A stretch of 35,900 bases of DNA, taken from positions 1 through 35,900 of the forward strand of contig CALCKU010000133.1 in assembly GCA_937965735.1 (NCBI GenBank), given 5' to 3'. The notes under the pieces were generated by a model. That model worked only from the letters and a program-made list of their open reading frames with translations, ran no database searches and was not told the origin of the DNA. Positions 1 to 8,161 of the stretch are shown one piece after another. The first letter of the stretch is position 1. Each line of letters begins with the position of its first letter. A program made the position numbers and the translations under genes. This stretch comes from an uncultured Caulobacterales bacterium. GTDB lineage: Bacteria > Pseudomonadota > Alphaproteobacteria > Caulobacterales > Maricaulaceae.

Positions 1-62
1 GGCACACGAACTGGCACCCAACTTGCTCAGTTAGGATAGAGTTAAGCATAGGTAGCGCAAAA

Positions 63-2954
63 ATGTATCAAAATAAGCACATTATCTCATCTGTTGATAA
101 AATCAGACGTAAATTTCTGCCAAAGGGACTTTTTTTAACACCGCTTTTGCTGGGCTTAATCACCGTTTCTGGTTTGACTATCCAATCTACGGCTTATGCG
201 AGTCCCACCCATTCCCGTTCAAGCACGTCTGCGACTCAGGAAGTTTATAAAGTGCATTTTAATGACGACAAGGCGAATGTCGCCAATGCCCGCTTTGAAA
301 CGCAATTGGATTGGCGAAACCCAGAACGCACACTGACATTTAACATTCCACGCAGTCATTGGATTGAAAGCGTTGAACTCATGCTTGCAGGCGCACCGAG
401 TGAGACTATGGGGCGTCACACACCTATTTTTGTAAAACTCAACAACTCTAAAACGATTCCGTTAAATCCGGGCGGCCATGGATTTGATGCCCGCCTAAAA
501 CTGAATGCTTCATATATAAGGTCAGGTCAAAACCAGGTGAAACTTTCAATCCCCAAACCTGCAGGCTATGCCTGTATGACTGCGGATCACGGACTCTGGA
601 ATATAAACCTAAAGAATAGTTTCATAGTCATAAAAGCCCGTCGTAAAATTAGAAATTACCAATTTCGTGACTTGAAACAGATTTTAAGTCACCCTGATTT
701 CGCTCCAAAATCCGTTAGTCTTATCGCACACGGAGAACAGCCCATTGCCTTAAAAGCGCTCGCCGCACAGGCCATTGCCCTAAGAACCCCTAATATTCCT
801 GATTTTCGGCTCGATAATCGCCGATCTGATCTTAAAGTTATCATAGCCAAACGATCAGATTTAAAGGGTCTTGTAAGCGACCCCGAAATATTAAAAAGTT
901 CTGGCCCGCGCCTTTTCATGCATGAAGGCACAGCGGCAAAGCTTGTAATAACGGGAGATTCAGAAACTGAAGTTCTTAATATGGTCAAAGCTTTTGGTAC
1001 TTATGATTTACCGAATGTGCCCCGTTCAATTGTCGGATTAGGGGAAATTACCCTACAAAACCGCCTATCATTTAACAAAAAAGTACTCGGCACGCAGACA
1101 AAACTATCAGAGCTTGGAAAAACAACCTTTTCTGACAACTGGGGGCCTGCCCTTAATCAGTATCGTTTTGATGTGAGCGATCGTTTTGGTAGTGAAGGCA
1201 CATTAAACCTACCTGTGTTCCGTACGCAGGACGTTTCTGAAAACTCTTTCGTAACAGTCCGGTTGAATGGGAAAACTTTGTCTGAAACGGTTTTGAACCA
1301 ACCCAATACGACAATTATGACAAATTTCAATTCAGAGCATTTATTGCCCGCTGGCAATGTACTATCAATTGATCCGACCCTTTACCCAAAAAGCCAAACA
1401 CCCTGTGATTATAATAGCTTAGTGCCGGGTCTGTTTATAGAACCTACCGCGTCGATTGCCTTGGAACACACACGCCCGACACCTGTGACAGAGCTGAGTC
1501 GCTTTGCCGCCAATGGCGCACCGTTTTCTACAAATAATGCGAAGGATACGGCCATTGCCCTAACGGCACAATCGAATACCGACCTTTCGGCGAGTTTCAA
1601 AGTCCTTGCACATCTTGCACGGATTTCTGGATCGTCTTGGAGCGAGGCAGAATATCACAGACTATCGTCTGGGTCTCAGGATTTGACAACTGGAACAAAA
1701 AACACACTCATTATCGGCCCAAAGACAAAATACATTGCCCCCTTACTCGCAGGTGCCCCTAAAACGATAACGTCCTCATTCCGTGAGAACGGCTCAAAAC
1801 ACAAAGCTTTCATTCAAAAAGCCGAAATAGAGCGATTTGCGAGCCTAAACAGCGATGATGTTTTAACACAATATGTCAATCGGCAAATTACGGCTCAAAA
1901 CGCCAACACATTAAAAAATGGCGGCTTAGCGGGTCTTTATGTTGCGCCAAATAAAGCTGGAGTTTTAAACGGTGTCATATCAACAGGGCCCGCTGGAAAT
2001 TTTTCAAGTGCGGTAGAGAGTTTGATAAAAATGGATCAGTGGAACGCCTTGAGCGGAAGCGTATCCCGCTGGAACCGTAAGGATATGTTGATGGTGCAAA
2101 TTGCCAAGCCTGTTCCCGGTTTTGCGGCACCAAGTCTTGAAGATACGCGACCCAAATCTGGACAATTTCTAGCGGGCATTGCCAAGACTTCTTGGGCAAG
2201 ATCGTTTTCTCGCATTTCAAAAACTGTCACGAACAAAACCTCCGACTTTACAAAGAATATACTTGTTGCCTTTGACAGCAGAAAAACCACGCCGCAAACG
2301 CAAGACATCAAATCAGCAAAAATTACGCAACCGTTGACGCCCGCTCGGTCAACAAATGCCTCTTACACACAATCTCATATGAAACAGGCACAAAAGGCCC
2401 AAAATAAAAACCGTCAAACGGCGCACTACACAGATACGAGACTTCGGACTACAAATCATCAGGCCGCAAACATTCATACGCCTTATGTTCAACCTAATCG
2501 TAAAATTGTTAAAGGCAGAGCGATTATTGAAAGACAGCCACGAGAGGCTCGCTCGCTCGTTGTTAATACAAGCATAAATAGAAATACTCAAAGCTCTATA
2601 CCACAAAATACAAATATTCCGGCTCTACGCCTTTCTAGCGATAGTCGTTTGAAAAATCGCCATTTGCAGAGCCGTCCTGACGCGGTAAAAAATACAGGGT
2701 TACAAAATAGCCAATCAAAGCTTGGGACATCTATCACCCAAAGCTTGCAACAGACTCAGACAAAACTCTTGGCCGCCTTTGCGCGCTTAAAGTCCACTAT
2801 GTCACGCGATGTTTCAAACCAATCTACATCCACGCTTAGACAGTGGATGCAGGATGCCCATAAAAAACCAGGCTTTATCTTAATCGTGTTCTTTATCTTC
2901 GCTTATGTGATACTCGGCCTTCTAGGCCCCTTGACGCGAACCAATAAAGGGTAA
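63..2954 (+). CDS. BcsB-like cellulose synthase periplasmic subunit with long disordered linker
   Basis: 963 aa. Seen: a basic N-terminus, a hydrophobic stretch at about residues 23-40 and a probable signal-peptidase site after Ala46 (AYA|SP). A large periplasmic part follows, and a single C-terminal membrane helix at about 938-957 ends close to the terminus. The periplasmic part has two copies of the BcsB pattern in which a cysteine precedes a 'L(W/F)-I-x(n)-S' strand (YACMTADHGLWNI; TPCDYNSLVPGLFI), as expected for the paired carbohydrate-binding/flavodoxin-like repeats. In the known family, BcsB is anchored next to BcsA and guides the nascent glucan through the periplasm. Odd: about residues 741-930 are a Gln/Asn/Ser/Thr/Arg-rich low-complexity linker, making the protein longer than usual. 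ATG chosen because AGG lies 9 nt upstream, although the frame stays open to the window edge. bcsA would be expected just upstream, outside the window. The polysaccharide could be another beta-glucan rather than cellulose. Confidence 0.8.
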   Translation: MYQNKHIISSVDKIRRKFLPKGLFLTPLLLGLITVSGLTIQSTAYASPTHSRSSTSATQEVYKVHFNDDKANVANARFETQLDWRNPERTLTFNIPRSHWIESVELMLAGAPSETMGRHTPIFVKLNNSKTIPLNPGGHGFDARLKLNASYIRSGQNQVKLSIPKPAGYACMTADHGLWNINLKNSFIVIKARRKIRNYQFRDLKQILSHPDFAPKSVSLIAHGEQPIALKALAAQAIALRTPNIPDFRLDNRRSDLKVIIAKRSDLKGLVSDPEILKSSGPRLFMHEGTAAKLVITGDSETEVLNMVKAFGTYDLPNVPRSIVGLGEITLQNRLSFNKKVLGTQTKLSELGKTTFSDNWGPALNQYRFDVSDRFGSEGTLNLPVFRTQDVSENSFVTVRLNGKTLSETVLNQPNTTIMTNFNSEHLLPAGNVLSIDPTLYPKSQTPCDYNSLVPGLFIEPTASIALEHTRPTPVTELSRFAANGAPFSTNNAKDTAIALTAQSNTDLSASFKVLAHLARISGSSWSEAEYHRLSSGSQDLTTGTKNTLIIGPKTKYIAPLLAGAPKTITSSFRENGSKHKAFIQKAEIERFASLNSDDVLTQYVNRQITAQNANTLKNGGLAGLYVAPNKAGVLNGVISTGPAGNFSSAVESLIKMDQWNALSGSVSRWNRKDMLMVQIAKPVPGFAAPSLEDTRPKSGQFLAGIAKTSWARSFSRISKTVTNKTSDFTKNILVAFDSRKTTPQTQDIKSAKITQPLTPARSTNASYTQSHMKQAQKAQNKNRQTAHYTDTRLRTTNHQAANIHTPYVQPNRKIVKGRAIIERQPREARSLVVNTSINRNTQSSIPQNTNIPALRLSSDSRLKNRHLQSRPDAVKNTGLQNSQSKLGTSITQSLQQTQTKLLAAFARLKSTMSRDVSNQSTSTLRQWMQDAHKKPGFILIVFFIFAYVILGLLGPLTRTNKG

Positions 2955-3363
2955 GGCATAAGAAAAACAGATTTTTATTTTACCCATATGCCCTTTAATT
3001 TAGGGGCCTTTAAATTCATTTGCCCGTAAATTTCGGTCGCTTGTTAGGGCCTTTTCTAATATTATATTTAGAGCCAACCTATATCTAAGCCAAGCAAGGG
3101 CAAGCAAGGCCAGCGGAAACATCTTCGTTACATTCGGAAGAACAAGAAATTACCCTTGTTAATTCGAACGCCCTCGCATCGCATATAACAAAGCACTTTA
3201 TGGCAAAGACCTTTATAATAATGGCCCTCATTAACAACGTATGAGACATTTTAATCCGTCAAATGAAGACTTTAGAACATCAGAGCCAAAAGATTAAAAC
3301 ACGTGTATTTATATAAAAGTATAATGCGCTCTAGCTTTATAACGCATTTACGCATTTACGCAT
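2955..3363. other. Convergent intergenic region, no gene seen
   Basis: About 400 AT-rich bases lie between the 3' ends of the BcsB-like gene and the histidine kinase gene. I see no convincing ORF or RNA gene. There is a weak GC-rich fold just after the bcsB stop (GCCC...GGGGC around 2990-3007), not followed by a clear T-tract, so I do not call it a terminator. Two short tandem duplications occur: a 10-nt pair at 3091-3110 and an octamer array at the far end, listed separately. Confidence 0.6.
3091..3110. repeat. 10-nt tandem duplication
   Basis: Two adjacent decamers, CAAGCAAGGG and CAAGCAAGGC, differ only in the last base. They sit in the convergent intergenic region, with no gene or obvious regulatory role. 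Confidence 0.7.
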
Positions 3364-3374
3364 TTACGCTTTTA
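3343..3374. repeat. Octamer tandem array (CGCATTTA x3 + CGCTTTTA) at the 3' end of the kinase gene
   Basis: Three perfect head-to-tail copies of CGCATTTA are followed by one variant, CGCTTTTA. The array contains the TAA stop codon of the minus-strand kinase gene, so the last codons (GTA AAA GCG TAA) are themselves part of it. Copy-number change would leave the stop in the innermost copy intact. It looks like replication slippage at a gene end. Confidence 0.85.
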
Positions 3375-4962
3375 CATCATCTTCAACGGGCTCTAACGGC
3401 ATATAAATATCAATTGTTGTGCCTTCGCCTAATTGGCTAGCGAATGATACCCGGCCGCCGTGTAATTCGACTAAAGATTTCACGAGAGAAAGGCCTAAAC
3501 CACTCCCCCGTTCATCAGAGGTCTGCGCGCTTGCACCTTGTGAAAACGGACGACCGATCACTTTTAAATCTTCAGGACTCATGCCAACGCCATTATCTGA
3601 CACCATCAAGTTGAGCGTTCCGCCAACCGTTTTAGCACCGACAACAATTCGCCCCCCCTTGGGCGTGAATTTAATCGCATTGCTAATCAAGTTTAATAAA
3701 ATCTGACGCACCGCCTTACGATCCGCTTTTACGATTAAATCCTGATGTGTTTGAATTTCTGCATCTAAAATGACGTCTGCATCATCCGCCATAGGACGGA
3801 TCATTTTGATTGTGCTTCGAATAACATCAGCAATATCAAAACGACTATAATGCAGACCGTATTTACCCGCATCGACCTTGGTCATATCCAAAACATCACC
3901 GATTAGATCAAGCATATGTTGACCGCTATTATGAATGAGGTCGGCATATTCTGCATATTTACTCGGCAAAGGCCCAAATAGGCGCGAACGCATCATATCC
4001 GAAAACCCTATAATCGCATTTAAAGGCGTTCTCAGCTCATGGCTGACGCCCGCAAAAAACAAAGTCTTTCCCGTTGCGTCTTGATAAGCATTTTCAATAC
4101 CCGATTGCATTCTAACATAAGCAGCTTCGCGGTCCGTGACATCAATGGCATAGAGGCCAATATTTTTCCCGCCAATTGGACTTGCCGTGACTTCAAACTT
4201 CTTCGTTGCGACAAAATTTGCAGAGCTCTTATCAGAGGCCTTATCAGACGAATCTATATCCGATTGAACTGTAATAATATCGGTTAAACTCGCAGGCGAC
4301 ATACGTGCGCGGTCAATCAACATTAAAATCTGTCGATTAGCCGATTCGTCACTTTCAAAAAGGGCCGCCGTAGAAACCGTTCCCACGAGGTCACTTACAC
4401 CGAATATTTCTAAGGCTTGGGATGTGGAATACACAATATCATTTTTCGGCGAAATCCGAATCGTCGCCCCAGGTAGAGCCTGCAATAAGTCTTTCTCAGC
4501 ACCGCTATCATGCACACGTTTGACAATGATAACAGGCTCAGCAGATCGCGCGGATCCATACATGGCGGCAATAATCATAAAGGCCAGACCCATGAGGCCA
4601 GTGTTTTGCGCCCAGCGCATTTGGCCTTCTGTTGCGATCGTATCAGGAATTAGACCTTTGACGTTTAAGTAGAAAACAATAACTGCAATAAATGCAGAGA
4701 AGAACATGGCCTCAATCACTTTTTCTTTCTGAAACAAAGCTGCAATGGCTGGCGCGATCATAAATAAGGCAAAAAACGGAATAAAAGAGAGCGCCATACA
4801 CGCCGCAAGCGCAAGTCCAATCCATATAAACACTAAAAAATTCTGCGCCCATTCCTTTTCAAGCACGGGAATCAATAAAAGCGTCATCACAACGGGTATG
4901 AATGCAGCCATGACCATTGGCACTAAGCCCGTTACATCAATTTGACGTAACGCAGCCGCCAA
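3364..4962 (-). CDS. Membrane-bound PAS sensor histidine kinase, DivJ/PleC-like
   Basis: 532 aa from the TTG used here. Order: several membrane helices (about 1-140), a PAS-like region (about 150-260), a HisKA domain with the phospho-acceptor His308 in SHELRTPLNAIIGF, then a HATPase_c with N box (LLNLISNAIKF), G1 (DNGVGM) and G2 (GSGLGLSLV). No receiver domain. The dimerisation-helix wording (FGPL...YAEYADLIHNSGQHMLDLIGDVLDMTK) is of the DivJ/PleC class that feeds DivK and hence CtrA cell-cycle control. A mucR-like gene and sufE nearby fit a divJ locus (neighbourhood recalled from Sinorhizobium, not checked). Odd: the frame stays open upstream to a TAG at 5071-5073 and reads like a basic stretch plus an extra membrane helix (KHKGLLIAISIWCVAICAGLL), but has no ATG, GTG, TTG or CTG before the TTG. 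The true N-terminus is uncertain. Confidence 0.85.
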   Translation of the reverse strand: MAAALRQIDVTGLVPMVMAAFIPVVMTLLLIPVLEKEWAQNFLVFIWIGLALAACMALSFIPFFALFMIAPAIAALFQKEKVIEAMFFSAFIAVIVFYLNVKGLIPDTIATEGQMRWAQNTGLMGLAFMIIAAMYGSARSAEPVIIVKRVHDSGAEKDLLQALPGATIRISPKNDIVYSTSQALEIFGVSDLVGTVSTAALFESDESANRQILMLIDRARMSPASLTDIITVQSDIDSSDKASDKSSANFVATKKFEVTASPIGGKNIGLYAIDVTDREAAYVRMQSGIENAYQDATGKTLFFAGVSHELRTPLNAIIGFSDMMRSRLFGPLPSKYAEYADLIHNSGQHMLDLIGDVLDMTKVDAGKYGLHYSRFDIADVIRSTIKMIRPMADDADVILDAEIQTHQDLIVKADRKAVRQILLNLISNAIKFTPKGGRIVVGAKTVGGTLNLMVSDNGVGMSPEDLKVIGRPFSQGASAQTSDERGSGLGLSLVKSLVELHGGRVSFASQLGEGTTIDIYMPLEPVEDDVKA

Positions 4963-5368
4963 TAATCCTGCACAAATTGCGACACACCATATTGAAATGG
5001 CGATGAGGAGTCCTTTATGTTTTATAAAGTTTTGGATAATGGAACCTGTTCTTGGCCTAAGCCTTCTAATCTACAGACATATTAGTCTTTAAGATTATTA
5101 TGCTGGCTTTTTACGAAGAAAAGCGAGGTTTTTCTCTTATAAGGCGTAATTTTACCAAGTTTTCTCATTAATTCCAATATGCACGAAACAGATAGGATTT
5201 GCTAAGAGAGAAAGGGTTTTCGTCACATATGACGCACAAAAGACGGGCTGAATTTATAATGCAAGTAAACATCTTTACCCGCATAAAAGAGAGATCTTTG
5301 ATTGCCGTGAATAGGCTGTTGATAATCGAAAGAGCGGCGTTTATGCCTTTAATGCAAGAGGTATAATT
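4963..5368. other. Upstream region shared by the kinase gene and sufE
   Basis: Divergent spacer of about 400 nt. Its first 100 nt (to about 5070) still read as plausible minus-strand coding sequence in the kinase frame (see the kinase entry). The remainder is AT-rich and should carry the promoters of both genes, but I could not fix a confident -35/-10 pair. The 74-aa minus-strand ORF at 5168-5392 overlaps the sufE start and has no recognisable features, so I do not annotate it. Confidence 0.5.
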
Positions 5369-5788
5369 ATGACATTGCCACAAAACATCCAAGACATGAT
5401 TGATGATTTTGAATTCCTAACCGATTGGGAAGACCGGTATATGCACGTTATTGATCTGGGAAAATCTCTGCCAGAAATTAAAGCTTCGGAACGAAACGAA
5501 ACCAACAAAGTCAAAGGTTGCGTCAGTCAAGTTTGGTTGGTGACCCATATGAACGAAGCGACGCCGCCTGTCTTTACATTTCAGGGCGATAGTGACGCAC
5601 ATATTGTCAAAGGCCTTGTTGCCGTTGTGATTGCTATCTTTTCAAATCGAACCGCCTCTGAAATCAAAGCCCTAAACGCAGAAGAAATTCTATCCCAACT
5701 CGGGCTGAACGAACATTTATCGCCGCAACGCTCTAACGGATTACGGGCTATGGTTGACCGAATCCAATCGATTGCAAATGCTGTTTAA
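5369..5788 (+). CDS. sufE: SufE-family cysteine desulfurase sulfur acceptor
   Basis: 139 aa, the usual SufE length. SufE takes persulfide sulfur from the desulfurase SufS and passes it to the SufBCD scaffold for cytosolic Fe-S cluster assembly. The acceptor cysteine is seen as Cys51 in KGCVSQVW, the same position as in E. coli SufE. The N-terminus (LPQNIQDMIDDFEFLTDWEDRYMHVIDLGKSLP) and the C-terminal LGLNEHLSPQRSNGL are typical of the family. The ATG follows an AGAGG ribosome-binding site with about 7 nt spacing. The gene stands alone here rather than in a suf operon and converges with the DUF6456 gene 9 nt downstream. Confidence 0.95.
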   Translation: MTLPQNIQDMIDDFEFLTDWEDRYMHVIDLGKSLPEIKASERNETNKVKGCVSQVWLVTHMNEATPPVFTFQGDSDAHIVKGLVAVVIAIFSNRTASEIKALNAEEILSQLGLNEHLSPQRSNGLRAMVDRIQSIANAV

Positions 5789-5797
5789 AGGGAGCGT

Positions 5798-6583
5798 TTA
5801 TTTTGGCGTGTGTCCGACTTCCGTTCCGTAAAAATTCACTAATCGCTGCAAACCTAATTTCAAAAGCGTAAACCCTGAATTTTTTAACCAAGCTTCTGTA
5901 CGCTCTAAACGCTCCAGAGTGAGTTCATTTACGCAAATGGCTGTCACGACTTTATCAAGACCAGGCCCCATAACATCTATGGCATCCATGACACGGTTAC
6001 GGGCATCTAAACGATTTTCAGGCAAGTCACTGGGTTCATATGAACTCTGTATGCCCAGAGAGCTTGCATAATTCTGCGTCGACACGGAATTCATATTGCC
6101 GAATTCATAATCTCTGGCAAAACGCTCACCGGCTTCAATTTCTGCGGTCGACAAATATCGTTTGTCAGGGCGCGCGCCAATTTGACCCTGCTTAATGGGG
6201 CCGCGCCGAGACTGGGCGAGCGCCCTTAATGGCGATCGTCGAGCATTCACTTGCACGGTACGCAAGCTGTCTTTAAAAACAAACTGTTCCCGGTCTTCTA
6301 GGCTTTTATTTTGATGATGTCGCGGCGTTGCCTTAGTTCCTGCCATTGCACTCTTTTTTGCTAAAACCCGCCGCACTGCACTCTCTTTTACACGGAAACC
6401 ATGACCTTCAGATTGCAAAATATTCTCTTCCGAAATTGCAGTAAACTCCTTCGCCTCCAACCAACATATTGGACGGCGGCGGCGATCTCCATTCGGATAG
6501 GCGACATAGGCACCCGTAAATTCGGCTGGGAAAATAACGGCTTTTTCTGCGGCTAAGTGACTTAAAATAGATGAAAGACTCAT
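5798..6583 (-). CDS. DUF6456-type protein
   Basis: 261 aa, soluble. I recognise the C-terminal half (about 130-250: a conserved 'RYLSTAEIEAGERFARDYE' start, then 'RLDARNRVMDAIDVMGPGLDKVVTAICVNELTLERLERTEAW...KLGLQRLVNFYG') as the alphaproteobacterial DUF6456 module. The N-terminal half contains a short winged or strand-like region (residues about 15-70) and a basic middle part. No enzymatic motif is visible. It starts 3 nt after the stop of the DnaA-C-domain gene, so the two are almost certainly co-transcribed and probably cooperate, perhaps in DNA-related regulation. The function is not known to me; the family call rests on memory of the motif and of the gene pairing. Confidence 0.7.
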   Translation of the reverse strand: MSLSSILSHLAAEKAVIFPAEFTGAYVAYPNGDRRRRPICWLEAKEFTAISEENILQSEGHGFRVKESAVRRVLAKKSAMAGTKATPRHHQNKSLEDREQFVFKDSLRTVQVNARRSPLRALAQSRRGPIKQGQIGARPDKRYLSTAEIEAGERFARDYEFGNMNSVSTQNYASSLGIQSSYEPSDLPENRLDARNRVMDAIDVMGPGLDKVVTAICVNELTLERLERTEAWLKNSGFTLLKLGLQRLVNFYGTEVGHTPK

Positions 6584-6586
6584 ATC

Positions 6587-6937
6587 TTAAGTCTCACACA
6601 ATATGTGATTTTCAGGATGCGGGGCCATTTTAAGAAACGTTTCAAGTGTTTGTATCTTACGGTCAAGAACTCTGTCTTCGCGCATTTCCTCTATGACGCG
6701 GCAAGCGTGACTCGCCGTGCTTCTGTCCCGGTTAAATGCCCGACCCACACGCGTAACATTCACGTCATAAACGACATTAAGCAGGTACATCGCAACTTGA
6801 CGACCAAAGGCAATGCGGGATGTCCCTTTAGTTTTCGTAAGTACCTTATTATGCGGGATACCAAATTCTAAAGCAACGGCGACAATAACTAATTGGGCGT
6901 GGATTTGGTCTATTTTTTCATGGGGTTTTAATATCAT
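6587..6937 (-). CDS. Stand-alone DnaA domain IV (Bac_DnaA_C) helix-turn-helix protein
   Basis: 116 aa from the chosen start. The protein is essentially one DnaA-type DNA-binding domain: 'SRIAFGRQVAMYLLNVVYDVNVTRVGRAFNRDRSTASHACRVIEEM' matches the DnaA domain IV helix-turn-helix and signature, with RDRST where DnaA itself has RDH(S/T)T. There is no AAA+ ATPase part, so it cannot open origins but could bind DnaA-box-like DNA as a regulator or competitor (inference). The ORF track starts 11 codons earlier (6970), but the internal ATG at 6937 has a strong AGAGG 5 nt upstream, so I moved the start. It lies directly upstream of the DUF6456 gene, a pairing I recall from other alphaproteobacteria. 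Confidence 0.8.
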   Translation of the reverse strand: MILKPHEKIDQIHAQLVIVAVALEFGIPHNKVLTKTKGTSRIAFGRQVAMYLLNVVYDVNVTRVGRAFNRDRSTASHACRVIEEMREDRVLDRKIQTLETFLKMAPHPENHILCET

Positions 6938-7066
6938 ATCATCCTCTTTTACATACGAGTCACAGTACATGACCGTAACAGAAAGAGGATTATTTTCCTA
7001 TTTTAAACAATTAAAACTTTAGGTTGATATTTAATGATTCTGTGCAAAAAGGTACAAGTCTTTGAT

Positions 7067-7657
7067 CTAAGCGAATATTTTCTCAGAATCTTGACTTGAA
7101 TTTTCGACTTCAGACACTTTGATAAATTGGTCAAATCCGAGGATCAAATTAATATCGGTCCCGTTTTCAGAAAGCGGTAGCCGAATCCAAAATTGTGCCA
7201 TATGCGCGCTTCTGGGTGTACCAGGCCGGGTTACACCCGCCGTTGGCTTTCGACTGTCAACCACTTGATTCAAGACCCGGTTCCAATATTCGCGGCGTTC
7301 GCCAATAGGGAGTTGTTCAATATAACATCCTGTAATTTCCTGACCATAATGTGTCCAGAAACCCGTGCCCGCTAATCTCACCTTATAGCGGTTTGCCTGT
7401 TTCAAGGCATTCGCTTCAATAAAAGAAATCGTTGGAAGAAAGGGCACAAGATCATTCGGAGAAATATCAGCGCGGCGTGGAAACCGCCCGTCTCGACATT
7501 TTGAACGCCAATAATCGTAAACCGTTTTTTGTTCTGGCAACACCATTTGGTGTCGCAATGCATTCCCCTTAATCATCGTATAGTTTCCCGCCCCAATTTT
7601 CTTTCCCATAAAGATAATCAGGATATTCGGGTGGGGCATCAAGGTTTTGTTAACCAT
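7067..7657 (-). CDS. PAS_5-family (PAS-like) protein
   Basis: 196 aa in the track; the true start may be later (Met17, Met28 or Met38), because none of the candidates has a strong ribosome-binding site. The recognisable part begins at 'TVYDYWRSKCRDGRFPRRADISPNDLVPFLPTISFIE' and runs through 'RYKVRLAGTGFWTHYGQEITGCYIEQLP', the pattern of the alphaproteobacterial PAS_5 (PF07310) family. These are single PAS-like domains with no output module, presumably a small ligand or light/redox sensor or adaptor. No membrane segment. Its own transcription unit lies between the mucR-like gene and the DnaA-C gene. The partner is unknown. Confidence 0.7.
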   Translation of the reverse strand: MVNKTLMPHPNILIIFMGKKIGAGNYTMIKGNALRHQMVLPEQKTVYDYWRSKCRDGRFPRRADISPNDLVPFLPTISFIEANALKQANRYKVRLAGTGFWTHYGQEITGCYIEQLPIGERREYWNRVLNQVVDSRKPTAGVTRPGTPRSAHMAQFWIRLPLSENGTDINLILGFDQFIKVSEVENSSQDSEKIFA

Positions 7658-7750
7658 AAAATGCGCAATCTTAGCAAATATTATGGATTTTTTGTTACGG
7701 AGCCGATTCGGTTAAACCGTTAAATGATTTCAACCTCTAATTACCGAAAT

Positions 7751-8161
7751 TTATTTCCGCCCTAAACCTGTATTCTTAGCGATTCGAGAGCGTGCCTTTG
7801 CGTAATTCGGAGCGACCATTGGGTAATCAGGCGGCAACTGCCATTTTTCACGGTAAGCTTCTGGTGTCAGACCATATTTAGATCTTAAATGCCGTTTCAA
7901 GGACTTAAACGGCAAACCATCCTCTAAACATATGATATGCGCGTCTGTTATAGATTCACTGATAGGTACAGCAGGCTGTAATCCAGACAATGTATCGGTT
8001 TCAGAGGGGACGTGCGGCGCATTAACAAGCGCCGTGAAAACACGCTCTATCACACGCGGTAAATCATCTGCATTCAAAGCATTATTGGCTATATAGGCCG
8101 ATACAATATCGCGGGTTAACCCCAAGAGGAAAACCTTGTCTACATCTTCGTCCCCGTTCAA
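7751..8161 (-). CDS. MucR/Ros-family transcriptional regulator lacking most zinc ligands
   Basis: 136 aa. The N-terminal part (LTRDIVSAYIANNALNADDLPRVIERVFTAL) and the C-terminal DNA-binding part (FKSLKRHLRSKYGLTPEAYREKWQLPPDYPMVAPNYAKARS) are classic MucR/Ros, known H-NS-like repressors of surface polysaccharide, motility and cell-cycle genes. Of the four Ros zinc ligands only the first Cys (ICLEDG) and the first His (RHL) remain: the second Cys is Asp and the second His position is in SKYG. This resembles the reported Mesorhizobium Ros homologues that fold without zinc. The start is TTG at 8161, overlapping the TGA of the upstream antiporter gene as TTGA. No ATG exists in frame upstream of the conserved region, so translation is probably coupled to the Mrp operon. 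Confidence 0.88.
   Translation of the reverse strand: MNGDEDVDKVFLLGLTRDIVSAYIANNALNADDLPRVIERVFTALVNAPHVPSETDTLSGLQPAVPISESITDAHIICLEDGLPFKSLKRHLRSKYGLTPEAYREKWQLPPDYPMVAPNYAKARSRIAKNTGLGRK

Noticed and set aside
1-39. Possible C-terminus of an upstream gene (GTRTGTQLAQLG-stop or AHELAPNLLS-stop)
   Set aside because: Two frames give plausible tails and neither is long enough to recognise; I cannot say which, if either, is the end of bcsA.
6938-6970. Upstream start of the DnaA-C protein as given in the ORF track
   Set aside because: The ATG at 6937 has a much better ribosome-binding site and the extra 11 residues are not part of the domain.
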